From: an uncultured Altererythrobacter sp.
GTDB lineage: Bacteria; Pseudomonadota; Alphaproteobacteria; Sphingomonadales; Sphingomonadaceae
Reading direction: 5' to 3'
NCBI GenBank assembly: GCA_913055875.1
Contig: CAJXJY010000006.1
Location: forward strand, 62,001 to 126,000
DNA: 64,000 nt
Shown here: in pieces, positions 1-8,340 of the stretch
Layout: the number at the start of each line of letters is the position of its first letter
Numbering within the stretch: the first letter of the stretch is position 1
The notes under the pieces: model-generated
Database searches by the model: none
The model's input: only the letters and a program-made list of their open reading frames with translations
What the model was told of the DNA's origin: nothing
Translations under genes and position numbers: made by a program

Positions 1-455
1 ATGGTGCCGTTGCGCGGCATATAAGCGAGCGGGCTGGCCGGATTGGAGGATGCCATCTGCGCCTGGTATCGTTGCCGCGCGTCGCCCGCGCTCCACAGCG
101 ATACCTTGCGATAGTTGCGCTGTACGCTGTCGGCGTCGAAGCTTTCGCGCGCGATCACGTATTGCACCAGGAACGAGCGCGTCAACGCGGCATCGGGCGT
201 CACCGTCTGCCGTTCGAGCGGGGCGAGCGCCTCGACATGGCCGGTCTGCCGGTCGACCAGCAGCGTGTAGGGTTCGACGGTTTTCAGCGGTAGCAGGATC
301 ACCAGCGCGATCGCCAGCAGCAGCGCGATCGCGGCGGCCACCGCCGCCACGATCCATGCGATGCGGCGCGAGCGCTCGAGATCCTCGGTCACGCTCGCCG
401 CCCAGCTGTCGGCGATCTCGAGATCGTCCTCGTCGAATTCCCCGCGCGCGTTCAC
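1..455 (-). CDS. virB8: VirB8-like type IV secretion protein (partial, C-terminus outside window)
   Basis: An inner-membrane assembly factor of type IV secretion systems. The visible 151 residues start at a GTG whose last two bases are shared with the TGA of the preceding virB6 gene (GTGA overlap), which fixes the start and implies translational coupling. The protein has a short acidic cytoplasmic N-terminus, one hydrophobic segment at about residues 33-55, and then the start of the periplasmic NTF2-like domain. That domain contains VEPYTLLVDRQTG, RESFD and a Y-x3-SLWS stretch, all typical of VirB8. The gene runs off the left edge of the window, so the C-terminal half is not seen. TrbF is the alternative family name; the virB3-B4-B6 order favours VirB8. 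Confidence 0.85.
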   Translation of the reverse strand, partial: MNARGEFDEDDLEIADSWAASVTEDLERSRRIAWIVAAVAAAIALLLAIALVILLPLKTVEPYTLLVDRQTGHVEALAPLERQTVTPDAALTRSFLVQYVIARESFDADSVQRNYRKVSLWSAGDARQRYQAQMASSNPASPLAYMPRNGT

Positions 456-1654
456 GAACCGCCCTCCCTGCGTTTGGCCGCCATCGAGCTACGCATCGCG
501 GTGCGGCGGTAGGACGATCCGAGCCGTTCCGACGGCCCGGCGGCCGACTGTCCCGTCGGCGAAGCGGGCGCGCTCGCCGAACGCGATCCGCCGCTGAGCG
601 TGCGATAGCTGATCCGTTCGCCGGTCAGCGGGCCCTGTCGTTCGATCAGGCGCTCGACGCTATCGGCGGTACGCTGTGCGCGGCTTTCGACCAGCCGCGG
701 CTGCTGCGCGGGAACGGACACCTCGCGCTCGCCGTGCGCGCGCGGCCATTCGACGTGCGGCAGGCTGAAATTCGTCCAGCCGCGCATGAACGCGACTCTC
801 GCGAGCAGCCAGATCGTGCCCACCTGGATAAGCGCGAAAGCGAGCGTCATCGCGAACAGTTCGATCGGCCCCGACGGCGTGCCGTAGCCGAGCGCGCGCA
901 CGCGCATCGCATCGGCCAGCCACGGTTCGAGCATCGCCAGTTCGACCGCCAGCACGACGCTGATGCCGATGCTGCCGATCATGGTCAGCACCAGCCCGCG
1001 CAGCCAGCCCGCGAACAGCCCGCGCGTCGCCTCGAACAGCAACAGGCCGGCGGCGAGCGGCGCCAGCGCCAGCAGCAGCCCGGCCAGCAACCGCAGCAGG
1101 CCGAAGGTGCCGATCGTGCCCGCGAGCCAGATCAGCCGCGACCAGCCGAGCGCCGAATCGTCCTGCAGCGCGGTTCCGGAAAAGAGCGAGCCGGGGCCTT
1201 CGTCGATCAGCGCGTTGGAATTGCGCCCCATTCCGGCCTCGGTCAGGCGGACCATCGCCGTGTCGGTGCGCTGCAAACGCTCGACGAACGGCGTTCCCGC
1301 CCTGACCACGCCCGATCCGGCGACGCTCCCGGCGATCTCGGCGGGGCCGGCGACGACGACATCGTGCACCACGGTGCGGAAGGCGGGCCAGGAAAAGGCG
1401 AGCGTCAGCACGATCCCGATCTTGAGCGCATCGTAGACCAGGTCGCGCGCCTGCGGCCCGGGGCCGAACAGGAAGCGCAGCCCGATCAGCGCGATGAACA
1501 GCGTCAGCAGCCCCATCATCACCGTCGCCGCGACCGATCCGGGCTGCGACAGCGACTGGTAGCCGAACGTGCCGAGCGTTTGCGCCTGGCAATCGATATG
1601 CTCGAGCGTTCGCGTCAGGAAGCGGTCGCCGGTGATGATCGTCGGGCACGCCAT
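452..1654 (-). CDS. virB6: VirB6/TrbL-type T4SS inner-membrane channel protein
   Basis: This 400-residue polytopic protein is the likely inner-membrane channel component of the type IV secretion system. It shows several hydrophobic segments: about residues 42-65, 80-100, 170-215 and 260-290. An Arg/Ser-rich hydrophilic tail of about 100 residues follows. The N-terminus has the Cys-rich start common in VirB6 (CPTIITGD... and IDCQ). It starts 3 bases after the virB4 stop and overlaps virB8, so the genes form a tight operon. No virB5 lies between virB4 and virB6, where it is often found. Assignment rests on topology, size and position as well as sequence, because VirB6 proteins diverge strongly. 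Confidence 0.8.
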   Translation of the reverse strand: MACPTIITGDRFLTRTLEHIDCQAQTLGTFGYQSLSQPGSVAATVMMGLLTLFIALIGLRFLFGPGPQARDLVYDALKIGIVLTLAFSWPAFRTVVHDVVVAGPAEIAGSVAGSGVVRAGTPFVERLQRTDTAMVRLTEAGMGRNSNALIDEGPGSLFSGTALQDDSALGWSRLIWLAGTIGTFGLLRLLAGLLLALAPLAAGLLLFEATRGLFAGWLRGLVLTMIGSIGISVVLAVELAMLEPWLADAMRVRALGYGTPSGPIELFAMTLAFALIQVGTIWLLARVAFMRGWTNFSLPHVEWPRAHGEREVSVPAQQPRLVESRAQRTADSVERLIERQGPLTGERISYRTLSGGSRSASAPASPTGQSAAGPSERLGSSYRRTAMRSSMAAKRREGGS

Positions 1655-1657
1655 CGC

Positions 1658-4039
1658 TCAGGCCGCCTCGCCGAGCAGGGCAGGGATCCAGCGCTTCGGG
1701 TCGTCGCCCTTTTCCTGCACGATGCGGTCGAACAGCCGGACGGTGCTCTCGCGCCCCGAGAGGATGGTGAGCAGGTCGTTCTCGCCGGTCAGGTCGAGCC
1801 GCGCGACGACGCTTTCCTTGCCGTGGCGGATCAGGAAGCAGTGCGAGCTGTCGGGCAGAGTGCGCACGAGGTCGAATTCGTGGCGGCTGAGCCCGAAGCC
1901 GTTGATGTAGTCCTCCGCGCGCGCCTTGGGGTTGATCATGAAGATCTGCGTCGCGGCCTGCTCGATGATCGCGCTGGCGATGCGGCTTTCGAGCGCGTCC
2001 TGCGCGCTCTGCGTGGCGAAGCCGACGATCCCGTTGCGCTTGCGGATGGTCTTTTCCCAGTCCTTGATCCGGCGCACGAACACGTCGTCGTCGAGCGCCT
2101 TCCAGCCCTCGTCGACCACCACGATCGCGGGGGTTCCGTCGAGCCGTTCCTCGACCCGGTGGAAGAAATACAGCATTGCCGGGGTGCGGCAGACCGGATC
2201 GTCGAGGATCGCGGTCATGTCGAAGCCGACCGTTTCCTGTTCGAGGTCGGTGGTGTCCTTCTCGTTGTCGAACAGCCAGGCGCGGTTGCCGTCGCCCCAC
2301 CACGGCCTCAGGCGCGAATAGAGGTCATCCGCGCGCGGTCGCCCGCCGCCGCGGAACAGTTCGACCAGATAGCGCAGCCTCCGGCGGTTTTCGGGCTGGG
2401 CGAAATTGGTGTCGACCGCTTCGCGCACCTGCTCGTGCTCGGCGGCATCGAGCCCGCCGGCGAGGATCGACAGCCATTCCGAAAGGAAAGCGCGGTTGGT
2501 CATCGTGTCGGGCAGTTGCAACGGGTTGAGGCCGGAAGGGTCGCCCGGCGCGAGCCGGTCGTAGCTGCCGCCGATCGCGCGCACGAACAGTTCGGCGCCG
2601 CGGTCCTTGTCGAAGAACACGATCCGCGGATGGAACTTGCGAGCCTGCGCCAGCAGGAAGTTGAGCACCACGGTCTTGCCCGACCCCGACGGGCCGATGA
2701 CAGTGAAATTGCCGAGGTCGTTCTGGTGGAAATTGAAGAAATAGGGGCCGGCAGCGGTGGTCTCGAAGAAGGTCACCGCATCGCCCCAGTGATTGCCGCG
2801 CGGTTTGCCGACCGAGAAATTGTGCAGCGAGGCGAGGCTGGCGAAATTGGTCGTCGAAACGAGCCCGCGCCGCGCGATATAGCGGAAATTGCCCGGGAAC
2901 TGCGCCCAGAACGCCGGTTCGAGCGCGAGGTCCTCGCGCACCGCAGTGATGCCGAGATCGGCCATCAGCGCGATCACCTCGGCCACATTCGCATCGAGCG
3001 CCTGCTGATCGTCAGCATGGATCGCGATGGTGGTGTGATGCTCGCCGAAGCCGGCGCGTCCGGCGGCGACCTCGTCCTTGGCGATGGTGAGCTCGTCGCG
3101 CAGCGACAGCGCCTCGTCCTCGGCCGACTGCATCCGCCGCAGCACCAGGTTCATCCGCGACAGCGCTTCGCGCCGCTCGACCAGCGCGAAGCTCTGCGTC
3201 AGGTCGAAGGCGAAGGGCAGCCGTGCGAGCTCGTCGAACATGCCGGGCATGGTGCGGCCGGGCCAGTCCTTGATCGAGACCATCGCCGCGAAGCTGCGCG
3301 GCAGCGGCCCAGCGGGCGCGAGTTCGAGCGTGTCCTGCCCGAAGCTGACCCGGCGCGCGGGAATGTGATGGCCAAGATCGCCATTGGGCATGCCGACCGG
3401 GCGCATGTCGTGATTGCAGAGCCACGACAGGAATTCGAGCGGTTCGGAGCGTTCCCCGTCGGGGGTTTCGTAGGTCGACAGCAGATGCGGGTCGTAATGG
3501 CCGAGCGCGGCGACCATCGCCTCGCGCGCATTGTCGAGCGCGTGGCGATCGGTTGCGAGCCGCTCGGCGTCGCGCCCGCTCGAACGCGAGGCCCAGCCGG
3601 TCAGCTGCTCGAAAATTCCGACGCGCCCCTGCAACGGGCGGCGGACGATGGTGACGAACAGCTCGTTCACATAGAGCTGGCGCTCGTCGAACCGGGCCTT
3701 CCAGCGCGTATCGAGCCATTCGCTGAAATTGTCCGGCTGCTCGGCTTCCATGCCGATCGCGGCGGGGCGGCGGACGAGGTGGTGATAGACCGCGAAACGC
3801 GACGATCCGAGCGCCCGCAGCATCGCATCGCGCAATTCGGCGCGGTAATTCAGTTCCTCGCTGTCGGCGGTTTCGAACAGCAGCCCGCCGAGCCGGATGG
3901 TCTGCATCAGCAACCCGTCGCGCAGCCGGATCGTGTGCGGGTCGACATGCCGCGCATAGGGCAGGTGCGCGCCGGCCGGCTTTTCGCGCGCGAAGGCCTT
4001 CGAGTCGCGGGTCAGGGGCGGTAGGAGTTGCATCGCCAC
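1658..4039 (-). CDS. virB4: VirB4 family T4SS ATPase
   Basis: This 793-residue ATPase powers substrate transfer and pilus assembly at the cytoplasmic face of the type IV secretion system. The N-terminal CagE/TrbE/VirB domain is followed by a RecA-like ATPase domain. Walker A is GPSGSGKT at about residues 449-456 and Walker B is IVVVDE at about 639-644, followed by GWKAL. Length and order match full-length VirB4. The GTG start at 4039 has an AGGA about 10 bases upstream; an ATG six bases downstream is the alternative. The start lies inside the end of virB3 (28-bp overlap), which suggests coupled translation. No frameshift or loss of catalytic motifs is seen. Confidence 0.93.
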   Translation of the reverse strand: MAMQLLPPLTRDSKAFAREKPAGAHLPYARHVDPHTIRLRDGLLMQTIRLGGLLFETADSEELNYRAELRDAMLRALGSSRFAVYHHLVRRPAAIGMEAEQPDNFSEWLDTRWKARFDERQLYVNELFVTIVRRPLQGRVGIFEQLTGWASRSSGRDAERLATDRHALDNAREAMVAALGHYDPHLLSTYETPDGERSEPLEFLSWLCNHDMRPVGMPNGDLGHHIPARRVSFGQDTLELAPAGPLPRSFAAMVSIKDWPGRTMPGMFDELARLPFAFDLTQSFALVERREALSRMNLVLRRMQSAEDEALSLRDELTIAKDEVAAGRAGFGEHHTTIAIHADDQQALDANVAEVIALMADLGITAVREDLALEPAFWAQFPGNFRYIARRGLVSTTNFASLASLHNFSVGKPRGNHWGDAVTFFETTAAGPYFFNFHQNDLGNFTVIGPSGSGKTVVLNFLLAQARKFHPRIVFFDKDRGAELFVRAIGGSYDRLAPGDPSGLNPLQLPDTMTNRAFLSEWLSILAGGLDAAEHEQVREAVDTNFAQPENRRRLRYLVELFRGGGRPRADDLYSRLRPWWGDGNRAWLFDNEKDTTDLEQETVGFDMTAILDDPVCRTPAMLYFFHRVEERLDGTPAIVVVDEGWKALDDDVFVRRIKDWEKTIRKRNGIVGFATQSAQDALESRIASAIIEQAATQIFMINPKARAEDYINGFGLSRHEFDLVRTLPDSSHCFLIRHGKESVVARLDLTGENDLLTILSGRESTVRLFDRIVQEKGDDPKRWIPALLGEAA

Positions 4040-4299
4040 AGACTATAGTTCCTGACCCGCGGGCAGTTGCGGACGCGGGTGAGCCAGAGATCGACGAAGC
4101 GCGGCTCGTGCAAACAAAGAACAACGCCGAGACCGTGAATGACGAGCGCCACCGGTAACACCCACCAGCTCTTGAAAACCAGGAACAGTTCGACCGCTAT
4201 TACTGCGTTGATGACGAAATAGGAGTAAGTTACCCCCGCAAACATTTGCGGACGTGTCAATCCCGTGAACAACGTGTCTTGGCGCAGGTTGTCGGCCAC
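4012..4299 (-). CDS. virB3: VirB3-like T4SS membrane protein
   Basis: This small inner-membrane protein normally works together with VirB4. The 95-residue form starting at GTG 4299 carries the VirB3 signature DTLFTGLTRP near its N-terminus and one or two hydrophobic segments (about residues 22-55). I chose this GTG because GGGAGG lies about 9 bases upstream and the resulting length is normal for VirB3. The reading frame stays open about 50 codons further upstream, but that extension has no VirB3 similarity. It is the first gene of the visible secretion operon; no virB2 pilin gene precedes it in this window. Confidence 0.82.
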   Translation of the reverse strand: MADNLRQDTLFTGLTRPQMFAGVTYSYFVINAVIAVELFLVFKSWWVLPVALVIHGLGVVLCLHEPRFVDLWLTRVRNCPRVRNYSLWRCNSYRP

Positions 4300-4542
4300 C
4301 TGACGAATCCTCCCGATCAGCGGACAAATCAGCGGAAATATGGCTGAAATGCAACCAATTTGGTCGTCCGGCCGGGGCGGGATTTCGCCTTGCGTCCCGG
4401 GTTCGGACACATCGGTTTCGCGCAAATGTCGCGGTGCCGTCGCGCTTTGCAACGGTCCGATCCCGCATTAGGTAGCGAATTCGCGCGCGGAGCCTGCCGG
4501 ATCTGCGCAACGCAATTTGGCCGAACGCCGGACCCGACGGAA

Positions 4543-4986
4543 ATGTCCAAGCTTCGCACAGCCCTGGCCTTTCGGCCGCGCGACTGGCTCGCTTTCTTCG
4601 AAGCGGCACTGTGCATGGCGTGGGCCAGGGTGCTGGTCGCGATCGTGCCGCTGAGGCACTGGCGCCGACACGTTGCAGATCCCGTTGCCCGGGCGGCGGA
4701 ACCGGAGCCGCTGGCCGAGGACCAGCTCGACACCGTATTCCACGTCGCCCGCGCGGTCCGCCGCGCCTCGCGCAATGCCCCGGTCGAAGTGCTGTGCCTG
4801 CCGCAGGCGCTGTCGGCGCGGTGGATGCTCGCGCGCCGCGGCATCGCGACCGACCTCCATCTCGGCACTCGCCGCGACGGGGCCGAGCCGCACAGGTTCC
4901 ACGCCTGGCTGAAAGCGGGTGGTCAGTGGGTCACGGGACACTGCAACGAGAGCAAGTACGCAGTGTTCTCGCCCTATCGGCGGTAG
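4543..4986 (+). CDS. Lasso-peptide biosynthesis B2 protein (McjB C-terminal/transglutaminase-like), orphan
   Basis: In lasso-peptide pathways the B2 protein is a cysteine protease that removes the leader peptide from the precursor. This 147-residue protein has the family layout: an RxRDWLAFFEA N-terminal helix, then a Cys-His core with CLPQALSARWMLARRG (Cys85 the likely nucleophile) and FHAWL (His120). Length is normal for a stand-alone B2. The start at ATG 4543 sits at the family's usual N-terminus; the upstream in-frame extension is not similar to anything. No B1 (PqqD-like), C (asparagine-synthetase-like) or transporter gene lies nearby, and no convincing precursor is visible, so it is an orphan or serves another peptide. 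It is divergent from the T4SS operon. Confidence 0.75.
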   Translation: MSKLRTALAFRPRDWLAFFEAALCMAWARVLVAIVPLRHWRRHVADPVARAAEPEPLAEDQLDTVFHVARAVRRASRNAPVEVLCLPQALSARWMLARRGIATDLHLGTRRDGAEPHRFHAWLKAGGQWVTGHCNESKYAVFSPYRR

Positions 4987-5025
4987 ATTGCCTGGCCGGT
5001 CCGATCGCCAAAATCTCCGCGCGCG

Positions 5026-5718
5026 TCAGCGGTCGAGCCGTTGCGCCAGCTTGACGCCCAGCGTGATGAGGAACGGCACCAGCACGATGCTCAGCACCAC
5101 CTTGGCGATCACCTGCCCGATCAGCAGGTTGGTGATGTCGAACTCGCCATAGAAGGCGAGCGTGATGAAGATCACCGAATCGATCGCCTGGCTGAGCGCC
5201 GAGGCGATCGCCCCGCGTGCCATCAGGCCGAGCGTCCCGCCATCGCCGCTGCCGCGCAGCCTGGAGAAGATCCACACGTTGAGCAGCAGCGAGACCAGAT
5301 AGGCGACCGGCCCGGCGAGCATGATGCGCGGGGTCTGCGACAGCACCGTCTCGAACGCGCCCAGATCCGCGCTGCGGAATTCGAGCATTTCGGGCGAAGC
5401 GGGGAGCGACAGCACGAGCCAGATCAGCCCGGCCGACACCGCCAGCGGCAGGAAGCCCCACCATACGATCCGGTTGGCGATCTTCTGTCCGTAAAGCTGC
5501 GCCACCGTGCTCGAAATGACCACCAGGATCAGGAAGGCAAAAATGCCCGCTTCGACCGCGAGCTGCGTAAAGGGCAATTGCACCTGCTTGAATGCGAGCA
5601 CGCCGGCGAGCACCGTCATCCCGCCATAGAGCAGCATGTAGACGAACAGGCCTCGCGGCATCGCGGCGGCGGCCTGATTGATCTCCGGGAGAGCTTTTTC
5701 GTTGGCGGGTTCGGTCAT
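5026..5718 (-). CDS. yhhQ: Queuosine precursor transporter (YhhQ/VUT family)
   Basis: This 230-residue integral membrane protein belongs to the VUT family, which takes up queuine or preQ precursors for tRNA modification. About six hydrophobic segments are visible. The family-typical polar residues occur inside membrane stretches: ISSTVAQLYGQKIANRIVWW, the PRIMLAGPVAYLVS segment, and ASALSQAIDSVIFITLAFYG. The ATG at 5718 gives a 20-residue cytoplasmic N-terminus before the first membrane segment. It is divergent from the nucleoside transporter gene. The substrate is assigned from the family, not from sequence alone. Confidence 0.85.
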   Translation of the reverse strand: MTEPANEKALPEINQAAAAMPRGLFVYMLLYGGMTVLAGVLAFKQVQLPFTQLAVEAGIFAFLILVVISSTVAQLYGQKIANRIVWWGFLPLAVSAGLIWLVLSLPASPEMLEFRSADLGAFETVLSQTPRIMLAGPVAYLVSLLLNVWIFSRLRGSGDGGTLGLMARGAIASALSQAIDSVIFITLAFYGEFDITNLLIGQVIAKVVLSIVLVPFLITLGVKLAQRLDR

Positions 5719-5839
5719 GCACGGTGCCTATTGTCGTGCGAATGAAAAGGGAAGCGGTCGATTTATCGCGTCCCCGGTTTGACGCGCGCCCGCCTTCGCG
5801 GGCAAGAGCGCGCATCGACCGTTGAATGACAGGGACCGC

Positions 5840-7153
5840 ATGAACCCGATTCTCGCCAGCCTGCTCGGCATCGTCGCGATCCTTGGCATCGCCTTCCTCC
5901 TCTCCACCGGCAAACGGCGTATCCGCCTGCGCGTCGTGGGCGCGGCGTTCGCGTTGCAGGCGCTGATGGCGCTGCTGGTGCTGCGCACGCCGTGGGGCGT
6001 GAGCGGCATCCAGTTCCTGTCCGACGGGGTGATCGCGCTGCTCAATTATTCGAAGGCGGGGATCACCGCGGTGTTCGGGCCGATGGAGAGCAATCCCTTC
6101 GCCAACACCTTCGTCATCGCGGCCTTGCCGGTGATCATCTTCTTCGCCGCGCTCGTCTCGATCCTCTATCACTGGGGGATCATGCAGCGGCTGGTGCGCT
6201 GGGTCGGCGGGGCGATCGGCTGGATCACCGGGATCAGCAAGGTCGAGGCATTGGGCAGCGCGGCCAATATCTTCGTCGGCCAGTCCGAAAGCCCGCTGGT
6301 CGTACGGCCCTATCTCGCTGCGCTGCCCCCTGCGCGCCTGTTCACGTTGATGAGCGTCGGCATGGCGGGCGTCGCGGGCACCATCCTTGCCGCCTATGCC
6401 AGCTTCATCGGCGAGGACGCGGTGCCGTTCCTGCTCGCCGCCGCCTTCATGTCCGCTCCCGGCGGGATCCTGATGGCCAAGATAATCATGCCCGACGACG
6501 AGGACGAGCCGGTCGACGATCTCGAAGTGGCGCTGCCCGAAACGCGCATCAGCGCCGAAGGTCCCGCCGCGATCACCGAGGGCGAGAAACCGCACGAGGT
6601 CGAAGTCGCAGAGACCTTCGAACCGGGCCACAAACCCGCCAACGTCATCGAGGCCGCAGCGCAGGGCACCCAGACCGGCGTCAAGCTGGCGGTCGCGGTC
6701 GGGGCGATGGTGCTGGTGTTCGTCGCACTGGTCGCGCTCGCCAACGGCATCCTAGGCGGCATCGGCGGCTGGTTCGGGCAACCGGACCTGTCGTTCCAGC
6801 AGATACTCGGCTGGATTTTCGCGCCGGTCATGTACCTGATCGGCATCGGCGATTGGCAACAGGCGCAGATCGCGGGCGGTCTGTTCGGCACCAAGATCGT
6901 GCTCAACGAATTCGTCGCCTTTATCGATCTCGGCCAGATCGACACCCTGACCGACCGCAGCCGCGCGATCGTCACCTTCGCGCTGTGCGGCTTCGCCAAT
7001 TTCTCCTCGATCGCGATCCAGATGGCGGTTACCGGCGGCCTCGCTCCGAATCAGCGCCCGGTGATCGCGAGGTTGGGCCTGCGCGCGCTCGCGGCAGGGT
7101 CGCTCGCCAACCTGATGAGCGCGGCGCTGGCGGGCCTCTTCCTTCCGTATTAA
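5840..7153 (+). CDS. nupC: Concentrative nucleoside transporter (NupC/CNT family)
   Basis: This protein of about 437 residues takes up nucleosides by ion symport. CNT hallmarks are visible: an N-terminal three-helix part; the GISKVEALGSAANIFVGQSE signature (substrate-binding hairpin and helix, about residues 133-152); a loop of acidic residues at about 210-270; and the C-terminal NEFVAF and LCGFANFSSIAIQ motifs. The ATG at 5840 is preceded by AGGGA and gives the family's usual N-terminal helix; a TTG 18 bases upstream is a weaker alternative. The oxygenase gene follows after 9 bases, so the two are probably co-transcribed. Confidence 0.9.
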   Translation: MNPILASLLGIVAILGIAFLLSTGKRRIRLRVVGAAFALQALMALLVLRTPWGVSGIQFLSDGVIALLNYSKAGITAVFGPMESNPFANTFVIAALPVIIFFAALVSILYHWGIMQRLVRWVGGAIGWITGISKVEALGSAANIFVGQSESPLVVRPYLAALPPARLFTLMSVGMAGVAGTILAAYASFIGEDAVPFLLAAAFMSAPGGILMAKIIMPDDEDEPVDDLEVALPETRISAEGPAAITEGEKPHEVEVAETFEPGHKPANVIEAAAQGTQTGVKLAVAVGAMVLVFVALVALANGILGGIGGWFGQPDLSFQQILGWIFAPVMYLIGIGDWQQAQIAGGLFGTKIVLNEFVAFIDLGQIDTLTDRSRAIVTFALCGFANFSSIAIQMAVTGGLAPNQRPVIARLGLRALAAGSLANLMSAALAGLFLPY

Positions 7154-7162
7154 GATGATGCC

Positions 7163-8092
7163 ATGACCGATATCGCCTCCGTTTCCATCGCCCGCCCGCT
7201 CGAAGAAGTCGCCGACGAACTCGGCCGCAGTTTCGGCGAATACGGCTTCGCCGTGATCCGCGACCACGGCATTCCCGCAGAGCTGATCGCAAAGGCGGAG
7301 GAGCTGTCGAAGACCTTCTTCGCGCTGCCCGACGAGACCAAGCGGCAATACCATGTCCCCGGCGGCGGCGGTGCGCGCGGCTATACCCCGTTCGGGACCG
7401 AGAAAGCGAAGGATGCCGAGGTCCACGACCTCAAGGAATTCTGGCATGTCGGGCGCAGCCTGCCCGAAGGCGATCCGCTCGAGGAATTCATGCCGCCCAA
7501 TGTATGGCCCGGCGAAGTCGACGGCTTCAGGGACACGTTCGAGGCGCTTTACAAGGCGTTCGAGGAGGCCGGCGACCGCGTCCTGCGCGCGATCGCGATC
7601 CATCTCGGGCTGGAGGAGGACTGGTTCGTCTCGACGGTCGAGGACGGCAATTCGGTGATGCGGCTGCTGCGCTATCCGCCGCTCGAGGGCGAGGAGGCCG
7701 AAGGCGCGATCCGTGCCGCCGCGCATGGCGACATCAACACCATCACGCTGCTGCTCGGCGCGGAGGAAGCCGGTCTCGAACTGCTCACCGCGCAAGGCGA
7801 ATGGAAGGCGATCGACGTGCCCGAGGGCGCGCTGGTGGTGAATATCGGCGACATGCTCGACCGTCTGACCAACGGAAAACTGCGCTCGACCACGCACCGG
7901 GTGGTGAACCCGCGCGGCGAAGCTGCCTATCGCGCCCGCTATTCGATGCCGTTCTTCCTCCACTTCCGGCCCGACTTCACAATCCGGACGCTGGAAAGCT
8001 GCATCGACCCCGATTCGCCCGGGGATCATCCCGAGCCTATTTCGAGCCACGAATTCCTGCTTCAGCGGCTGCGCGAGATCAATCTCGCCTGA
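7163..8092 (+). CDS. 2-oxoglutarate/Fe(II)-dependent dioxygenase, isopenicillin-N-synthase family
   Basis: This 309-residue soluble non-haem iron oxygenase has the DIOX_N domain in the first ~120 residues and the 2OG-FeII core after about 170. The iron triad is visible as His-x-Asp in AHGDINTITLL and the distal His in STTHRVVNP, and the 2-oxoglutarate-binding Arg-x-Ser lies in YRARYSMPFF. The substrate cannot be read from the sequence; the family includes hydroxylases and ring-forming oxidases. It starts 9 bases after the nucleoside transporter, so a link to nucleoside or purine metabolism is possible but unproven. Confidence 0.88.
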   Translation: MTDIASVSIARPLEEVADELGRSFGEYGFAVIRDHGIPAELIAKAEELSKTFFALPDETKRQYHVPGGGGARGYTPFGTEKAKDAEVHDLKEFWHVGRSLPEGDPLEEFMPPNVWPGEVDGFRDTFEALYKAFEEAGDRVLRAIAIHLGLEEDWFVSTVEDGNSVMRLLRYPPLEGEEAEGAIRAAAHGDINTITLLLGAEEAGLELLTAQGEWKAIDVPEGALVVNIGDMLDRLTNGKLRSTTHRVVNPRGEAAYRARYSMPFFLHFRPDFTIRTLESCIDPDSPGDHPEPISSHEFLLQRLREINLA

Positions 8093-8340
8093 CTCGGTGC
8101 CGACTCGAGCCGGAAATCGGGCCCGAACGCAGAATCTTATCCCCTGTTGCATCGCAGCAACACCGCTCAAACCCGCAGAAATGCGCGCTTTTCGCAGGTG
8201 CAGCATTTGCTCGGCGGGATTCCCCGCGATTTGTCATGCGGCGGTAACAAAAGATACTTCTCAGCGTAGTGCACCGTCCGTATCGGGCCCGCATCCAGTT
8301 CCACCCACCGGTTCTTTCCACTCGTAGGGATCAGCACACC

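Noticed and set aside
50-4024. A 1324-codon open frame on the plus strand opposite virB4-virB6
   Set aside because: It is the antisense frame of well-supported T4SS genes. Its protein is Arg/Ala/Pro-rich without domains, as expected from GC-rich third positions.
4341-4472. A 43-codon plus-strand frame (MAEMQPIWSS...) as a lasso precursor for the B2 protease
   Set aside because: It lacks a Thr at -2 before a Gly start with an acidic residue at position 7-9, has no ribosome-binding site, and lies in the T4SS promoter region.
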